The position numbers and the translations under genes were made by a program. From Sphingobium amiense (GTDB lineage: Bacteria > Pseudomonadota > Alphaproteobacteria > Sphingomonadales > Sphingomonadaceae), in contig NZ_AP018664.1 of NCBI RefSeq assembly GCF_003967075.1, forward strand, positions 1,612,001 to 1,676,000: a DNA stretch of 64,000 bases. The letters run 5' to 3'. A model generated the notes under the pieces. That model saw only the letters and a program-made list of their open reading frames with translations. It made no database searches and was not told the origin of the DNA. Below, piece after piece: positions 39,559-48,563 of this stretch (positions are counted from its first letter, which is position 1; each line of letters opens with the position of its first letter).

Positions 39559-40334
39559 CAGGCCTTGTCCCCCGACTTTTCGTTCGCCTTGCTGTCGGTC
39601 GGCTCACCCGCGCCGCTGATGCCGGGCTTGTCGGTGGTCTTTGGCGTTGGAGCCTTCTCTCCACCCTTGGGTGCAGCCGAAGGCGGCGGCGGAGCAGCCA
39701 CGGGCGACGGCGCGCCCGGAGCCTGCGGCGCCTTTTCGTCGCCGGGCAGAATATATTCCGCGCCTTCCCATGGACTCATGAAATCGAAGCTGCGGAAGTC
39801 CTGCGCCAGCTTCACCGGCTCATAGACCACGCGCTTGTCCTCTTCGGAATAGCGCAGTTCGACATAGCCGGTCAGCGGGAAGTCCTTGCGCTGCGGATGC
39901 CCCTTGAACCCGTAGTCGGTCAGGATGCGGCGCAGGTCGGTATTGCCGTCGAACAGCACGCCATACATGTCGAACACCTCGCGCTCCAGCCAGCCGGCGA
40001 CCGGCCAGATGTGCGTGACGGTAGGAACGGGCGTATCCTCGTCGGTCGTCACCTTGATGCGGACGCGATGGTTCCGCGTGACGCTGAGCAGGTGATAGCA
40101 GACCTCGAACCGTTCGGCCCGGTCGGGATAGTCGACGCCAGCGATTTCCATGAGCTGCTGATATTGCGCGCGGTCGCGCAGCAGCGTCATAGCGTCGGCC
40201 AGGCTTTCGCGAACCACGGTGAAGCTGAATTCGTCCGCCGCATGAACGGTTTCGATCAGCATCGGTCCCAGCAGGCCGCCGATTTCCTCGGCGATACCGT
40301 CCACGGTCGCGATCTTCGGTGCGGAATGGCCCAT
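39558..40334 (-). CDS. nuoC: NADH-quinone oxidoreductase subunit C with Pro/Ala-rich tail
   Basis: This 258-residue 30-kDa-type subunit has the family core [32 protein letters not shown] and [21 protein letters not shown]. The core ends near residue 200. The last 60 residues are a disordered-looking Pro/Ala/Lys/Gly tail ([20 protein letters not shown]), not found in most NuoC. ATG 40334, one base after the nuoB stop, is preferred to an in-frame TTG at 40346. Confidence 0.95.
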   Translation of the reverse strand: MGHSAPKIATVDGIAEEIGGLLGPMLIETVHAADEFSFTVVRESLADAMTLLRDRAQYQQLMEIAGVDYPDRAERFEVCYHLLSVTRNHRVRIKVTTDEDTPVPTVTHIWPVAGWLEREVFDMYGVLFDGNTDLRRILTDYGFKGHPQRKDFPLTGYVELRYSEEDKRVVYEPVKLAQDFRSFDFMSPWEGAEYILPGDEKAPQAPGAPSPVAAPPPPSAAPKGGEKAPTPKTTDKPGISGAGEPTDSKANEKSGDKA

Positions 40335-40335
40335 A

Positions 40336-40890
40336 TCAGCGCTCAATCGTCCCGATACGGCGGATCTTCCGCTGCAACTGCATCACGCCGTAGAGCAGCG
40401 CTTCGGCAGTCGGAGGGCAACCGGGCACATAGATGTCGACCGGCACGATGCGGTCGCAGCCGCGCACGACAGAATAGCTATAGTGGTAATAGCCGCCGCC
40501 ATTGGCGCAACTGCCCATCGAAATCACATATTTCGGATTGGACATCTGATCGTAGACCTTACGCAGCGCAGGGGCCATCTTGTTGCAGAGCGTGCCCGCC
40601 ACGATCATCACGTCCGACTGGCGCGGCGACGCGCGCGGGGCGGCGCCGAACCGTTCCATGTCATAACGCGGCATGTTGACGTGGATCATTTCCACCGCGC
40701 AGCAGGCAAGGCCGAAGGTCATCCACCAGAGCGACCCGGTGCGCGCCCACTGGAACAGTTCCTCGGTCGAGGTGACGAGGAAGCCCTTGTCGCTGACTTC
40801 GCCGTTGAGCGAATCGAAGAAGGCCTGGTCAGGCTGCGTCCCGGCCGGCAGCATCGTGCCGGGGGCGGGCGTCGTGAGTTCTACTCCCAA
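40336..40890 (-). CDS. nuoB: NADH-quinone oxidoreductase subunit B
   Basis: This 184-residue subunit carries cluster N2. Ligands are in [19 protein letters not shown] and [12 protein letters not shown]. It transfers electrons to quinone. The start is probably TTG 40890 ([10 protein letters not shown]), with GGGAG seven bases upstream; GTG 40911 is an in-frame alternative adding seven residues. Either overlaps the end of nuoA. Confidence 0.95.
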   Translation of the reverse strand: MGVELTTPAPGTMLPAGTQPDQAFFDSLNGEVSDKGFLVTSTEELFQWARTGSLWWMTFGLACCAVEMIHVNMPRYDMERFGAAPRASPRQSDVMIVAGTLCNKMAPALRKVYDQMSNPKYVISMGSCANGGGYYHYSYSVVRGCDRIVPVDIYVPGCPPTAEALLYGVMQLQRKIRRIGTIER

Positions 40891-41255
40891 TCGAGTGCTC
40901 CCTTCTTCCACGCATAGACGAGGCCGAGCACCAGCTCCGCTATGAAGATCATCATCGTCGCCCAGCCGGCCCAGCCGATCTGGTCGAGGCTCACTGCCCA
41001 GGGAAACAGGAACGCCGCTTCAAGATCGAAGATGATGAAGAGAATGGCGACCAGATAGAAGCGCACGTCGAACTGGCTGCGCGGCTCTTCGAACGCGGGG
41101 AAGCCGCATTCATATTCGCTGAGCTTGGCCGGATCGGGCTGGTGCGCGCCGGTCAGCCTACCCACCAGCATCGGCAGGAACACGAACGTGCCGGAGAGCA
41201 GCAAGGCAATCCCGAGAAAGATCAGGATCGGCAGATATTGGGCTAGATCGACCAA
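40881..41255 (-). CDS. nuoA: NADH-quinone oxidoreductase subunit A
   Basis: This 124-residue, three-helix subunit contains [41 protein letters not shown], the conserved acidic loop and helix of ND3/NuoA. First gene of the operon. The start is TTG 41255 with AGGGGA five bases upstream; family length supports it over the longer frame to 41315. The weak start codon on the first gene may limit NuoA synthesis. Confidence 0.95.
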   Translation of the reverse strand: MVDLAQYLPILIFLGIALLLSGTFVFLPMLVGRLTGAHQPDPAKLSEYECGFPAFEEPRSQFDVRFYLVAILFIIFDLEAAFLFPWAVSLDQIGWAGWATMMIFIAELVLGLVYAWKKGALDWE

Positions 41256-41286
41256 CGGTATCCCCTGGGCGAAAGGTTGTGGCCGC

Positions 41287-41315
41287 GCTTTAGGCCTGCC
41301 GCATGTGCGAAGCAA
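41287..41315 (-). promoter_or_regulatory. candidate promoter of the nuo operon
   Basis: TTGCTT (-35, 41310-41315) and TAAAGC (-10, 41287-41292) on the minus strand are 17 bases apart. Transcription would start about 25 bases upstream of the nuoA TTG. The -10 is a moderate match only. Confidence 0.45.
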
Positions 41316-41328
41316 GGCCCGAGGGCGG

Positions 41329-41343
41329 TGAGAATGAATCTCA
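41329..41343. promoter_or_regulatory. Fur-box-like 7-1-7 palindrome upstream of nuoA
   Basis: TGAGAAT-G-AATCTCA differs at one position from a perfect 7-1-7 inverted repeat and is very close to Fur sites of the TGAGAATGATTCTCA type. It lies 13 bases upstream of the putative nuo -35 and 37 bases after the stop of the inositol phosphatase gene. Binding is inference. Confidence 0.4.
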
Positions 41344-41380
41344 ACACACTGTTGCGATTACAGGCTGCGGTTCAGTTATC

Positions 41381-42196
41381 TCACCGCAACGCGCCAGCAA
41401 CCAGCTTGTGCAATTTGGAATGAATGGCGTCGTTTCCGGCAATGACTTCCCTGCGCTCGATCATCTGGTCGCTGCCGCGGAAATCGCTGGTAAAACCGCC
41501 CGCTTCGCGGACGAGCAGCAGGCCCGCCGCCACGTCCCATGGCTGGAGGCCGCTTTCCCAGAAGCCGTCATAGCGCCCCGACGCCACATGAGCGAGATCG
41601 AGCGCCGCAGCGCCGAAGCGGCGGATGCCCGCGACCGAAGGCGCGACCGCGCCGAAGATGCGCGTCCATTGCGCCATGTCGCCATGCCCCATGAACGGGA
41701 TGCCCGTGGCGATCAGGCAATCGCCCAGATCGCGGCGCGACGACACACGCAGCCGCTGGTCGTGACGCCACGCGCCCCGGCTCTTTTCCGCCCAGTAGCT
41801 TTCGTCGGTGACGGGCTGATAGATGAGACCGGTCGTCACCTCCCGCTTCTGCCCACCAAAGAGCGGCTCCTCGACCGCGATCGAGATGGCGAAGTGCGGG
41901 ATACCGTGAAGGAAGTTGGTGGTGCCGTCGAGCGGGTCGATGATCCAGCGCGGCTTGCTGGGATCGCCCGCGATCTCCCCGCCCTCTTCCAGCAGGAAGC
42001 CCCAGTCCGGCCGCGCCTTCTGCAATTCCTCCACCAGCGTGCGTTCCGCCTGCTGGTCGGCCTTCGACACGAAGTCGGCCGGCCCCTTCCGGCTGACCTG
42101 AAGATGCTCGACCTCGCCGAAGTCGCGGCGGAGCTTCGATCCCGCCTTGCGGGCGGCGCGTTCCATGACGGTGAGAAGGCCGGAGTGCGATACCAT
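41381..42196 (-). CDS. inositol monophosphatase family protein
   Basis: This 271-residue protein has the full metal/substrate signature of the IMPase/SuhB family: FLLEEGGE, IDPLDGTTNFLHG and the C-terminal QPWDVAAGLLLVREAGG. These Mg-dependent phosphatases dephosphorylate inositol-1-phosphate and related sugar phosphates; E. coli SuhB also acts in rRNA transcription. ATG 42196 has GGAG eight bases upstream and matches the family N-terminus. It is followed on the same strand by the nuo operon after 125 bases. Confidence 0.94.
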   Translation of the reverse strand: MVSHSGLLTVMERAARKAGSKLRRDFGEVEHLQVSRKGPADFVSKADQQAERTLVEELQKARPDWGFLLEEGGEIAGDPSKPRWIIDPLDGTTNFLHGIPHFAISIAVEEPLFGGQKREVTTGLIYQPVTDESYWAEKSRGAWRHDQRLRVSSRRDLGDCLIATGIPFMGHGDMAQWTRIFGAVAPSVAGIRRFGAAALDLAHVASGRYDGFWESGLQPWDVAAGLLLVREAGGFTSDFRGSDQMIERREVIAGNDAIHSKLHKLVAGALR

Positions 42197-42245
42197 TATT
42201 ATGTCTCCATCCTCCGCCGGGCGGCGAAGGGGCTTTGTGGAAAGG

Positions 42246-42620
42246 TCAGCGGCTGCGCGGCTGCTGATTGGGGGCGGGCTTCGCGCCAGCGGGCGGCGCG
42301 GCGCTGCCGCCGGGGCGCAGGCCACACACGCCGGCCATGACGGTCAGCACCTTGTTAGGGTCTTTCGGGTCGAGCTTGTTCCCGGCCAGCACTCGGGCGG
42401 TCGACTCGCTCACCTTGCCGAAAGGATTTTCGTAGAGGCAGGCGAACAGGACATTCTTGACCGGCTCGTCCACATCCTTCGATTGCAGCGCGCTCATCAG
42501 CACCTTGAGGTGAAAGGCCGCGGTTTCCAGTTGCGCCTTTGCGGGCGCAGCCGGTCCGGCGGCGATGGCGGGCGCCGACAGGGCGGCGGCCGCGATCAGG
42601 AACGCGCTGCGGGCGATCAT
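42246..42620 (-). CDS. small exported protein of unknown function, coupled to efp
   Basis: This 124-residue protein has signal peptide [22 protein letters not shown] helical middle (TAAFHLKVLMSALQSKDVDEPVKNVLFACLYENPFG) contains one of two cysteines, and the tail is Pro/Ala-rich. No domain is recognised. Its ATG overlaps the efp stop (TGATG), so it is translated after EF-P. It lies 49 bases before the inositol phosphatase start, all on one strand. Confidence 0.75.
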   Translation of the reverse strand: MIARSAFLIAAAALSAPAIAAGPAAPAKAQLETAAFHLKVLMSALQSKDVDEPVKNVLFACLYENPFGKVSESTARVLAGNKLDPKDPNKVLTVMAGVCGLRPGGSAAPPAGAKPAPNQQPRSR

Positions 42621-43183
42621 CAGTCGGCCCGCTTCACATATTCGCGTTCGTAGACATCGACCACGATGCGCGTGCCGGTGACGATGTGCGGCGGCACCAT
42701 GACGCGCACGCCATTGTCGAGGATCGCGGGCTTGTAGCTGGCGGAAGCGGTCTGTCCCTTCACCACCGCGTCGGCCTCCACCACGGTCGCCTCGACCGTT
42801 TCGGGGAGCTGGACGCTGATCGGGCGCTCGTCATACATTTCGAGCATGACCATCATCCCGTCCTGAAGAAAGGCGGAAGCCTCCCCCACCAGATCCTGCG
42901 GCAGATTGATCTGCTCATAGGTTTCGGTGTCCATGAAGACGAGCATGTCGCCTTCGGCGTAGAGATACTGGAAATCCTTGGTGTCGAGGCGGATGCGCTC
43001 GACCGTTTCCGCCGAACGGAAGCGGACGTTGTTCTTGCGCCCGTCGATCAGGTTCTTGAGTTCCACCTGCATATAGGCGCCACCCTTGCCGGGCTGGGTG
43101 TGCTGGATCTTGACGGCGCGCCACAGGCCACCTTCATATTCGATGTTGTTGCCGGGACGGATGTCCACGCCGCTGATCTTCAT
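42620..43183 (-). CDS. efp: translation elongation factor P
   Basis: This 187-residue, three-domain EF-P has N-terminal [20 protein letters not shown], the loop PGKGGAY with Lys33 (E. coli Lys34, the residue beta-lysylated by EpmA/EpmB), and C-terminal [22 protein letters not shown] and GTRIVVD. EF-P relieves ribosome stalling at polyproline stretches, of which NuoC, GcrA and others here have several. ATG 43183 is set by the family N-terminus. No modification gene is adjacent. Confidence 0.96.
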   Translation of the reverse strand: MKISGVDIRPGNNIEYEGGLWRAVKIQHTQPGKGGAYMQVELKNLIDGRKNNVRFRSAETVERIRLDTKDFQYLYAEGDMLVFMDTETYEQINLPQDLVGEASAFLQDGMMVMLEMYDERPISVQLPETVEATVVEADAVVKGQTASASYKPAILDNGVRVMVPPHIVTGTRIVVDVYEREYVKRAD

Positions 43184-43399
43184 GGGAAGAGCCTGCCTAT
43201 ATGTCTGATGGTGGAAAAGAGCCGGCCTCGCGGTGAGGCTGGGCGCGCGTTTACAGCGGCGCAGGCCGAAGGGCAAGGGGGCAGGCCCACCGCTTAGCTT
43301 CGCATATTTCCCGCAAGTTTTGACATTAGATTTCCTATGACGGACATCTTCTTGCGTCAGACCTGTGATAATAGGCTGCCCCGCAACCCATAGGACAGG

Positions 43400-43963
43400 T
43401 CAGCGCGCGGTGAGCAGGGGCCAGGGATTGACCGCCCGCCCGCCATGCCACGGGTCGCCCTTCGCCATCACATGCACCGCGAAATGGAGGTGCGGCGCGG
43501 ACGGGTCGGCGTTGCCGGTGCTGCCCACCGTCGCGATCCGCTGGCCGCGTTTCAGCATCGCGCCTTCGCGCAGGCCGGGCGCGTAGCCGTCGAGATGGGC
43601 GTAGTAGAAGGACAGCCGGCCATCGGGCGAGCGCTGGTAGAGCGTCCGGCCGCCCGCCTCGCTCCAGAAGATCTTCTCGACCGGCCCGTCGCTGGCCGCC
43701 AGCACGGCGGTGCCGCGCGGCGCGAGGATGTCGATGGCGTCGTGGCGGCGCGCTCCGGCCGCCCGTGATTGGGAGAAGGTATCGGTCAGCGCGGACGGCG
43801 GCACGCCCTCCACCGGCACGAGCAATGGGCCGGGTCCGACAGGGGCGTGCCGCTCCCGCTCCTTCGATGGCGCGTCAGCGGGCAGGAAGCGCACGCAGAA
43901 GCGCAGGAACGCGACGCAGAGCAGCAGCGCCAGCGCGACGCTGCCCCACAGCCGCCACCTCAT
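43400..43963 (-). CDS. M23 (LytM) family metallopeptidase, membrane-anchored
   Basis: This 187-residue protein has an N-terminal membrane helix (residues 3-24, WRLWGSVALALLLCVAFLRF). A periplasmic LytM domain follows, with zinc ligands in ARRHDAIDI (H-x3-D) and in PHLHFAVH (H-x-H), plus the YYAHLDG segment. Such enzymes cleave peptide cross-links of peptidoglycan, or are degenerate activators; here the ligands look complete. Its ATG overlaps the stop of the upstream L,D-transpeptidase (ATGA). A maker and a breaker of cross-links are thus co-translated. The 216 bases to efp upstream in map order hold no recognisable gene. Confidence 0.88.
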   Translation of the reverse strand: MRWRLWGSVALALLLCVAFLRFCVRFLPADAPSKERERHAPVGPGPLLVPVEGVPPSALTDTFSQSRAAGARRHDAIDILAPRGTAVLAASDGPVEKIFWSEAGGRTLYQRSPDGRLSFYYAHLDGYAPGLREGAMLKRGQRIATVGSTGNADPSAPHLHFAVHVMAKGDPWHGGRAVNPWPLLTAR

Positions 43964-45054
43964 GCCTGGAATTTCGCCTTGATGCCTGCCTTCACCATCT
44001 GGGCAAGGCGGGCGGCGTCCCAGTTGGTCAGGCGGATGCAGCCATGGCTTTCGGTGCGGCCGATTGTCTGCGGCTCGGGGGTGCCGTGGATGCCGTAATG
44101 ATCCTTCGATATGTCGATCCACACCACGCCGACCGGCCCGTTGGGTCCGGGCTTCAGCACCGCCTTCTCATCCTTGGACGAAGCGTCCCAGAACAGGTCC
44201 GGGTTATAGTGGAAATCGGGATTGCGGCTGACACCCCTGATCGTCCATTCGCCCAGCGGCAGCGGGTCATGGTCCGACCCGGTGGTGACGGGAAACTGCG
44301 CGATCAGTCTGTTGTCCGCGTCATAGACTTTCAGCAGCCCCTCGGATTTGTCCACGACCAGATGATCGGCCTGCGGCTGGTCCTTCGCGACGCCGAGGCC
44401 CGCGAGCGTTTCGCCCCAGCCGCGCTCGTCGCCTTCGATCCGGGCGATGGGCTGGTTCGCGACGGCAGGCACGCGGATGGTGGTCCCCGCCCCGACCTTC
44501 GTGCCGGGCGGATTGAGCGCGACCAGCGTTTCGGGCGTCGTGTGGAACCGCTCGGCGAGCTTCTCCAGCAGATTGCGGTAGGTCAGGGCGGGCAGCTTCG
44601 CCTGTTCGTTCAGTCCTTTAGGCACATTGAAGAAAGGGCCGCGCGCGAAGCCTTCGGGAATGCGCACCAGCCAGCTTGTCGGGTTATCCTGCCCGGCGAG
44701 CAACGCCTGCGCCGTCTTCCGGTCATATTCGCCGGTCACGGGAAGGCCGTTGGCGTCCTGAAAACCGCGCAGCGCCGCCTTGAAGCTCATGCCGTCCCTG
44801 CCGTCGATCACGCCGGGCGAAAAGCCGCGCCGGTCAAGCGAGACCTGCGCCTGAAGGATGGGATTGGGCGCGGGAGCCTTGCCCGCCTCCTCCTGCACCA
44901 TCTGGAAATCATAGTCGCTGCTGGTCCGCGCGCCCGCCTGCGCCTCCGTCCGTTCGGCGGTGGCGGGCCGGTCGGCGGCGCTGTTATTTGCTTCCGTCAC
45001 CGACACGTTGCAGGCTCCGCACAGCAGGGCGGCAAGCAGGATCGTGTTTTTCAA
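43960..45054 (-). CDS. L,D-transpeptidase with peptidoglycan-binding domain
   Basis: About 364 residues. The N-terminus (KNTILLAALLCGAC) looks like a lipoprotein or Sec signal. A PG_binding_1 domain (about 55-105, RGFSPGVIDGRDGMSFKAALRGFQ) comes next, then a LysM-like stretch (LLEKLAERFHTTPETLVALNPP). The C-terminal YkuD domain has His in HYGIHGTPEP and catalytic Cys in ESHGCIRLTNWD. It forms 3-3 cross-links in the periplasm. TTG 45054 has GGGAG upstream and gives the cleaner signal; ATG 45069 is an alternative. Coupled to the M23 gene. Confidence 0.9.
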   Translation of the reverse strand: MKNTILLAALLCGACNVSVTEANNSAADRPATAERTEAQAGARTSSDYDFQMVQEEAGKAPAPNPILQAQVSLDRRGFSPGVIDGRDGMSFKAALRGFQDANGLPVTGEYDRKTAQALLAGQDNPTSWLVRIPEGFARGPFFNVPKGLNEQAKLPALTYRNLLEKLAERFHTTPETLVALNPPGTKVGAGTTIRVPAVANQPIARIEGDERGWGETLAGLGVAKDQPQADHLVVDKSEGLLKVYDADNRLIAQFPVTTGSDHDPLPLGEWTIRGVSRNPDFHYNPDLFWDASSKDEKAVLKPGPNGPVGVVWIDISKDHYGIHGTPEPQTIGRTESHGCIRLTNWDAARLAQMVKAGIKAKFQA

Positions 45055-45196
45055 GGCATCTTCTCCCATCCGGTCGATGCGCAAACGCATCAATCGGACA
45101 AAAGCTGCCTGCGACGCCTTGCGAACGGTGGATTTGCGCGGCTCCATCGTTGAGCAGGAAGGCGGCATCCTGCCGCATCCTGCCGGGGAGATGCCG

Positions 45197-46474
45197 ATGC
45201 TCGACCGCCGTTCCTTCATGGGCAGCGCCGCTGCCGCCTCCCTCGCCGCCCCCGCTGCGGCGCAGGCGCTCGCCAGCGTGCCGCTGCCCGCCCCTGCCCT
45301 GCATGACAGCAGGCCCGACGCCTATTGGGCGGCGCTGCGCAAACAGTTCCTGATCCCGGCGGACGTGGTGAACCTCAATGTCGGGACGGTCGGTTCCTCG
45401 CCCCGCCCGGTGCTCAAGGCCATATTCGACGGGTTCGAGACGACCGAGCAGATGACGCAGGCGGGGTCGGAGGATTATCCGATCTGGGGTTACGGATCGT
45501 GGGACGAATATCGCAAGCCCTTCGCCGGCTTCATGGGCGCGAAGGTCGAGCAGATGGCGATCCTGCGCAACTGCACGGAGGCGAACAGCTACGTCGCCAA
45601 CGGTTTCGACATGAAGCCGGGCGACGAAGTGCTCATCAGCGACGAGGAGCATGGATCGGGCGAAATGCCCTGGATGCTGCGGCAGCGGCGCTATGGCGTG
45701 GCGGTGAAGAAATTCGCGATGCCCAAACCGCCGAAGGACGCGGCTGACATTCTCAATCGCATCAACGACGCGATCACGCCGCGCACGCGCATCATCTTTG
45801 TCAGCCATATCAGCACCGCCACCGGCGTCATCCTGCCCGCGAAGGAAATCGCGGCGCTCGCCCGGTCGAAAGGGATCATATCCGCCTTCGACGGCGCCCA
45901 TGCGCCGGGGATGATAAAGGTCGATCTCAACGATATAGGATGCGATCTTTACACCGGTTCGATGCACAAATGGCTGTTCGCGACCAAAGGGACGGGTTTC
46001 CTCTACCTGCGCGACAGGGGCGTGATGGACCGCGTGTGGAACACCATTGCGACCGGCGGCTACGACGACCCCGCGCGGATGGCGGACCGCTATATGCAGA
46101 TCGGTTCGTCCTGTATCCCGACCCTCATGGGTCTGAACGCCGCGGTCGAGTTCGCCAAAGGGATCGGCATGGACCGGATCGAGGCGCGCAACCGCAGCCT
46201 TGCCGACTATATCCATGCCGAAATGATGAAGCGGGGCGCGGAAAGCTGGACATCGCCCGATCCGGCGCTGCGCGGCGGGATCGCGACCGTCAACGTGCCA
46301 CCGGTGCAGCGCATGGAGTTGCAGGACTGGCTGTGGACCAACCACAAGGTGCGCGTGCGCGGCGGCAATCCCAGCAAGCTGCGCCTCGCGACGGCCTATT
46401 TCCTGAGCAAAGCCGACATCGACCGCTTCCTCGACCTGTTCGACGCGTTCCGCCGGATGAAGGGTATCGCCTGA
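45197..46474 (+). CDS. Tat-exported class V aminotransferase-like PLP protein
   Basis: This 425-residue protein begins MLDRRSFMGSAAAASLAAPA, a twin-arginine signal (R4-R5), and ends its leader near AQA. The mature protein is a fold-type I PLP enzyme of the class V/isopenicillin-N-epimerase-like group. It has GSGEMPW, FVSHISTATGVILPAKEI, FDGAHAPG and the PLP lysine Lys258 in TGSMHKWLFATKGTG. The substrate is unknown (epimerase, desulfurase or lyase are possible). Export by Tat fits a protein folded with cofactor before translocation. ATG 45197 has GGGGAG six bases upstream; ATG 45191 directly abuts it and is less likely. Divergent from the L,D-transpeptidase gene. Confidence 0.85.
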   Translation: MLDRRSFMGSAAAASLAAPAAAQALASVPLPAPALHDSRPDAYWAALRKQFLIPADVVNLNVGTVGSSPRPVLKAIFDGFETTEQMTQAGSEDYPIWGYGSWDEYRKPFAGFMGAKVEQMAILRNCTEANSYVANGFDMKPGDEVLISDEEHGSGEMPWMLRQRRYGVAVKKFAMPKPPKDAADILNRINDAITPRTRIIFVSHISTATGVILPAKEIAALARSKGIISAFDGAHAPGMIKVDLNDIGCDLYTGSMHKWLFATKGTGFLYLRDRGVMDRVWNTIATGGYDDPARMADRYMQIGSSCIPTLMGLNAAVEFAKGIGMDRIEARNRSLADYIHAEMMKRGAESWTSPDPALRGGIATVNVPPVQRMELQDWLWTNHKVRVRGGNPSKLRLATAYFLSKADIDRFLDLFDAFRRMKGIA

Positions 46475-46522
46475 CGGCTTCGTTGCACGCCGTGCCACTT
46501 TGTTCTATGGGCCGCGCTGACA

Positions 46523-46566
46523 GCCCCGGCACCCGCTGATCCTTCCCGATTCGCGTTTGCCGGGGC
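46523..46566 (+). other. 9-bp inverted repeat in the purC leader
   Basis: GCCCCGGCA (46523-46531) and TGCCGGGGC (46558-46566) are exact inverted copies with a 26-base spacer, followed by GCATTGTTTTCG, and end 34 bases before the purC ATG. It may terminate the aminotransferase transcript or attenuate purC. Confidence 0.45.
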
Positions 46567-46600
46567 GCATTGTTTTCGACGCAAAGAGACAGGAACGCGC

Positions 46601-47383
46601 ATGGCTCGTCGCCGCCAGATCTACGAAGGCAAGGCCAAGATCCTCTACGAAGGCCCGGAACCCGGCACGATCATCCAGTATTTCAAGGATGACGCAACAG
46701 CCTTCAACGCGCAGAAGAAGGGCACGATTTCCGGCAAGGGCGTGCTCAACAACCGCATTTCCGAGCATATCTTCACCCTGCTCGGCCAGATCGGCGTCCC
46801 CACCCACTTCATCCGCCGCCTCAACATGCGCGAGCAACTGGTGCGGCAGGTGGAAATCGTCCCGATCGAGGTCGTGGTGCGCAATGTCGCGGCGGGATCG
46901 CTCAGCAAGAAGCTGGGGATCGAGGAAGGGACGCAGCTTCCCCGCACCCTCATCGAATATTGCTACAAGGACGACGCGCTGGGCGACCCGCTGGTGTCCG
47001 AAGAGCATATCGCCTGCTTCGGCTGGGCCACGCAGGAAGAGATGCACGACATCGCCGACATGGCGATCCGCATCAACGATTTCATGTGCGGCCTGTTTGC
47101 GGGCATCGGCATCCGCCTCATCGACTTCAAGCTGGAGTTCGGGCGGCTGTGGGACGGCGACTATAGCCGCGTGATCCTGGCGGACGAGATCAGCCCGGAC
47201 GGGTGCCGCCTGTGGGACATGAACACCGGCGAAAAGCTGGACAAGGACCGTTTCCGCCGCGATCTGGGCGGCGAAGTCGAAGCCTATCAGGAGGTCGCGC
47301 GGCGGCTGGGGCTGATGCCCGAGGGGCTGGACACGACGGTGCTGGACCTCGACACCCACCGCAAGAAGCGGGAAAAGGAATAA
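46601..47383 (+). CDS. purC: phosphoribosylaminoimidazole-succinocarboxamide synthase
   Basis: This 260-residue SAICAR synthetase has [34 protein letters not shown] [26 protein letters not shown] and [14 protein letters not shown]. It ligates aspartate to CAIR in purine synthesis using ATP. Start ATG 46601 follows AGGAACGCGC. purS and purQ lie 0.9 kb downstream on the same strand, separated by a minus-strand permease gene. A Rho-independent terminator follows, so they are not one transcript. Confidence 0.97.
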   Translation: MARRRQIYEGKAKILYEGPEPGTIIQYFKDDATAFNAQKKGTISGKGVLNNRISEHIFTLLGQIGVPTHFIRRLNMREQLVRQVEIVPIEVVVRNVAAGSLSKKLGIEEGTQLPRTLIEYCYKDDALGDPLVSEEHIACFGWATQEEMHDIADMAIRINDFMCGLFAGIGIRLIDFKLEFGRLWDGDYSRVILADEISPDGCRLWDMNTGEKLDKDRFRRDLGGEVEAYQEVARRLGLMPEGLDTTVLDLDTHRKKREKE

Positions 47384-47389
47384 GGAAAG

Positions 47390-47413
47390 GGCCGGCCGCA
47401 GCGCCGGCCTTTT
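47390..47413 (+). terminator. Rho-independent terminator after purC
   Basis: GGCCGGC, loop CGCAGC, GCCGGCC, then TTTTCGTTT. It starts six bases after the purC stop and ends at the stop of the convergent permease gene. Confidence 0.8.
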
Positions 47414-47417
47414 CGTT

Positions 47418-48170
47418 TCAGGCCAGCGTGGCGTCCGCGATCAGCTTCATGCCCAGCAGGATCATGAGGACGTAGATCAGCGTGTAGAAGCGCGCGGCAT
47501 CGACGCGGCGGACCAGCCGCACCCCCGCAAAGGTCGACAGGACCGCCACCGGCACCAGCATCGCCGTCGCGATCAGATTCGTGCGCGTAAACTCGCCGAG
47601 CGCCGCGTAAGCGGGCACCTTCATCCAGTTCATCGCGGCAAAGGCCATCGCCGTCGTGCCGACCAGCATGTCGCGCGGCAGCTTTTTGGGCAGCACCCAC
47701 ATCTGGAACGGCGGCGACCCGGCATGGGCGAGCTGGCTGGTGAAGCCGCTGGCGATACCGAACAGGAAGCCGACCCAGCCGGGCGAACTGGACGGCAGCA
47801 CCACGGCGCCGCCCCGCTCGATCCACAGCCGCTGGAGGCCGAACAGCACCGATATGACGCCCAGCGCGCCCAGCACGGCGATTTCGGACACGCGCGCCGC
47901 GAACAGCCAGCCAAGCGCGATGCCGATCGTCGCGCCGGGCAGCATGACCCGGAGGATGCCCCCGTCCCAGCTCTTGCGGAATGCCCAGACGCCGACTGCG
48001 TCCTGAAGGATGAGGATCGGCAGCATGATCGCCGCGCCGCGCACGGGATCGACGCCCAGCGCCATCACCGGCATGGCGAGCGCCCCGATCCCGGCGAAGC
48101 CGCCCTTGGCAAGGCCGGAGATGATGACCGCGATCACGGCGCAGACGATGTAGAGGGGATCGGGATGCAT
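47418..48170 (-). CDS. TSUP (TauE/SafE) family permease
   Basis: This 250-residue protein has eight or so hydrophobic helices in two halves, each with a TSUP signature: ISGLAKGGFAGIGALAMPVMAL in the first and GIASGFTSQLAHAGSPPFQMWVLPKKL in the second. The family exports or imports small anions such as sulfite, sulfoacetate or organosulfonates; the substrate is not predictable. It lies alone on the minus strand between purC and purS, inserted in an otherwise purine segment. Confidence 0.9.
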   Translation of the reverse strand: MHPDPLYIVCAVIAVIISGLAKGGFAGIGALAMPVMALGVDPVRGAAIMLPILILQDAVGVWAFRKSWDGGILRVMLPGATIGIALGWLFAARVSEIAVLGALGVISVLFGLQRLWIERGGAVVLPSSSPGWVGFLFGIASGFTSQLAHAGSPPFQMWVLPKKLPRDMLVGTTAMAFAAMNWMKVPAYAALGEFTRTNLIATAMLVPVAVLSTFAGVRLVRRVDAARFYTLIYVLMILLGMKLIADATLA

Positions 48171-48326
48171 GATCCGCCCCCTAGGCCAGATGGCGGGGCA
48201 ATGGAAAGGGCGGCATGCGGGTCATAATGGCTTGCCTCCAAAGCGCCACGCGCCTAGGGGGTCCGCAATCCCGATCCGACGCGCGCGGCGCGTGATCCAT
48301 GCCCATTGCCAAGGAGCTTCCTTCCC

Positions 48327-48560
48327 ATGAAAGCCCGCATCTTCGTGACCCTCAAGGGCGGCGTCCTCGACCCGCAGGGCAAGGCGATTCACCATGCGCT
48401 CGAAGGCCTCGGCTTTGGCGGCGTCAACGATGTGCGCGCGGGCAAGCTGATTGAACTGGACCTCGCCGACGGCACCAGCGACGAGGACATCGACGCCATG
48501 TGCCGCAAGCTGCTGGCCAACACGGTGATCGAAAATTACCGCATCGAAAAGGGCGCCTGA
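48327..48560 (+). CDS. purS: phosphoribosylformylglycinamidine synthase subunit PurS
   Basis: This 77-residue protein has the PurS pattern: MKARIFVTLKGGVLDPQGKAI, then NDVRAGKLIELDL and C-terminal LANTVIENYRI. PurS bridges PurL and PurQ in the FGAM synthase complex. ATG 48327 has AAGGAG ten bases upstream; the open frame begins 21 bases earlier. purQ follows after three bases. Confidence 0.96.
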   Translation: MKARIFVTLKGGVLDPQGKAIHHALEGLGFGGVNDVRAGKLIELDLADGTSDEDIDAMCRKLLANTVIENYRIEKGA

Positions 48561-48563
48561 GCC

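Noticed and set aside
43184..43399. Short ORF (18 codons from the ATG at about 43337) and a TTGACA in the efp-M23 gap
   Set aside because: No ribosome site, no -10 at the right spacing and no conserved feature; I see nothing supportable in this gap.
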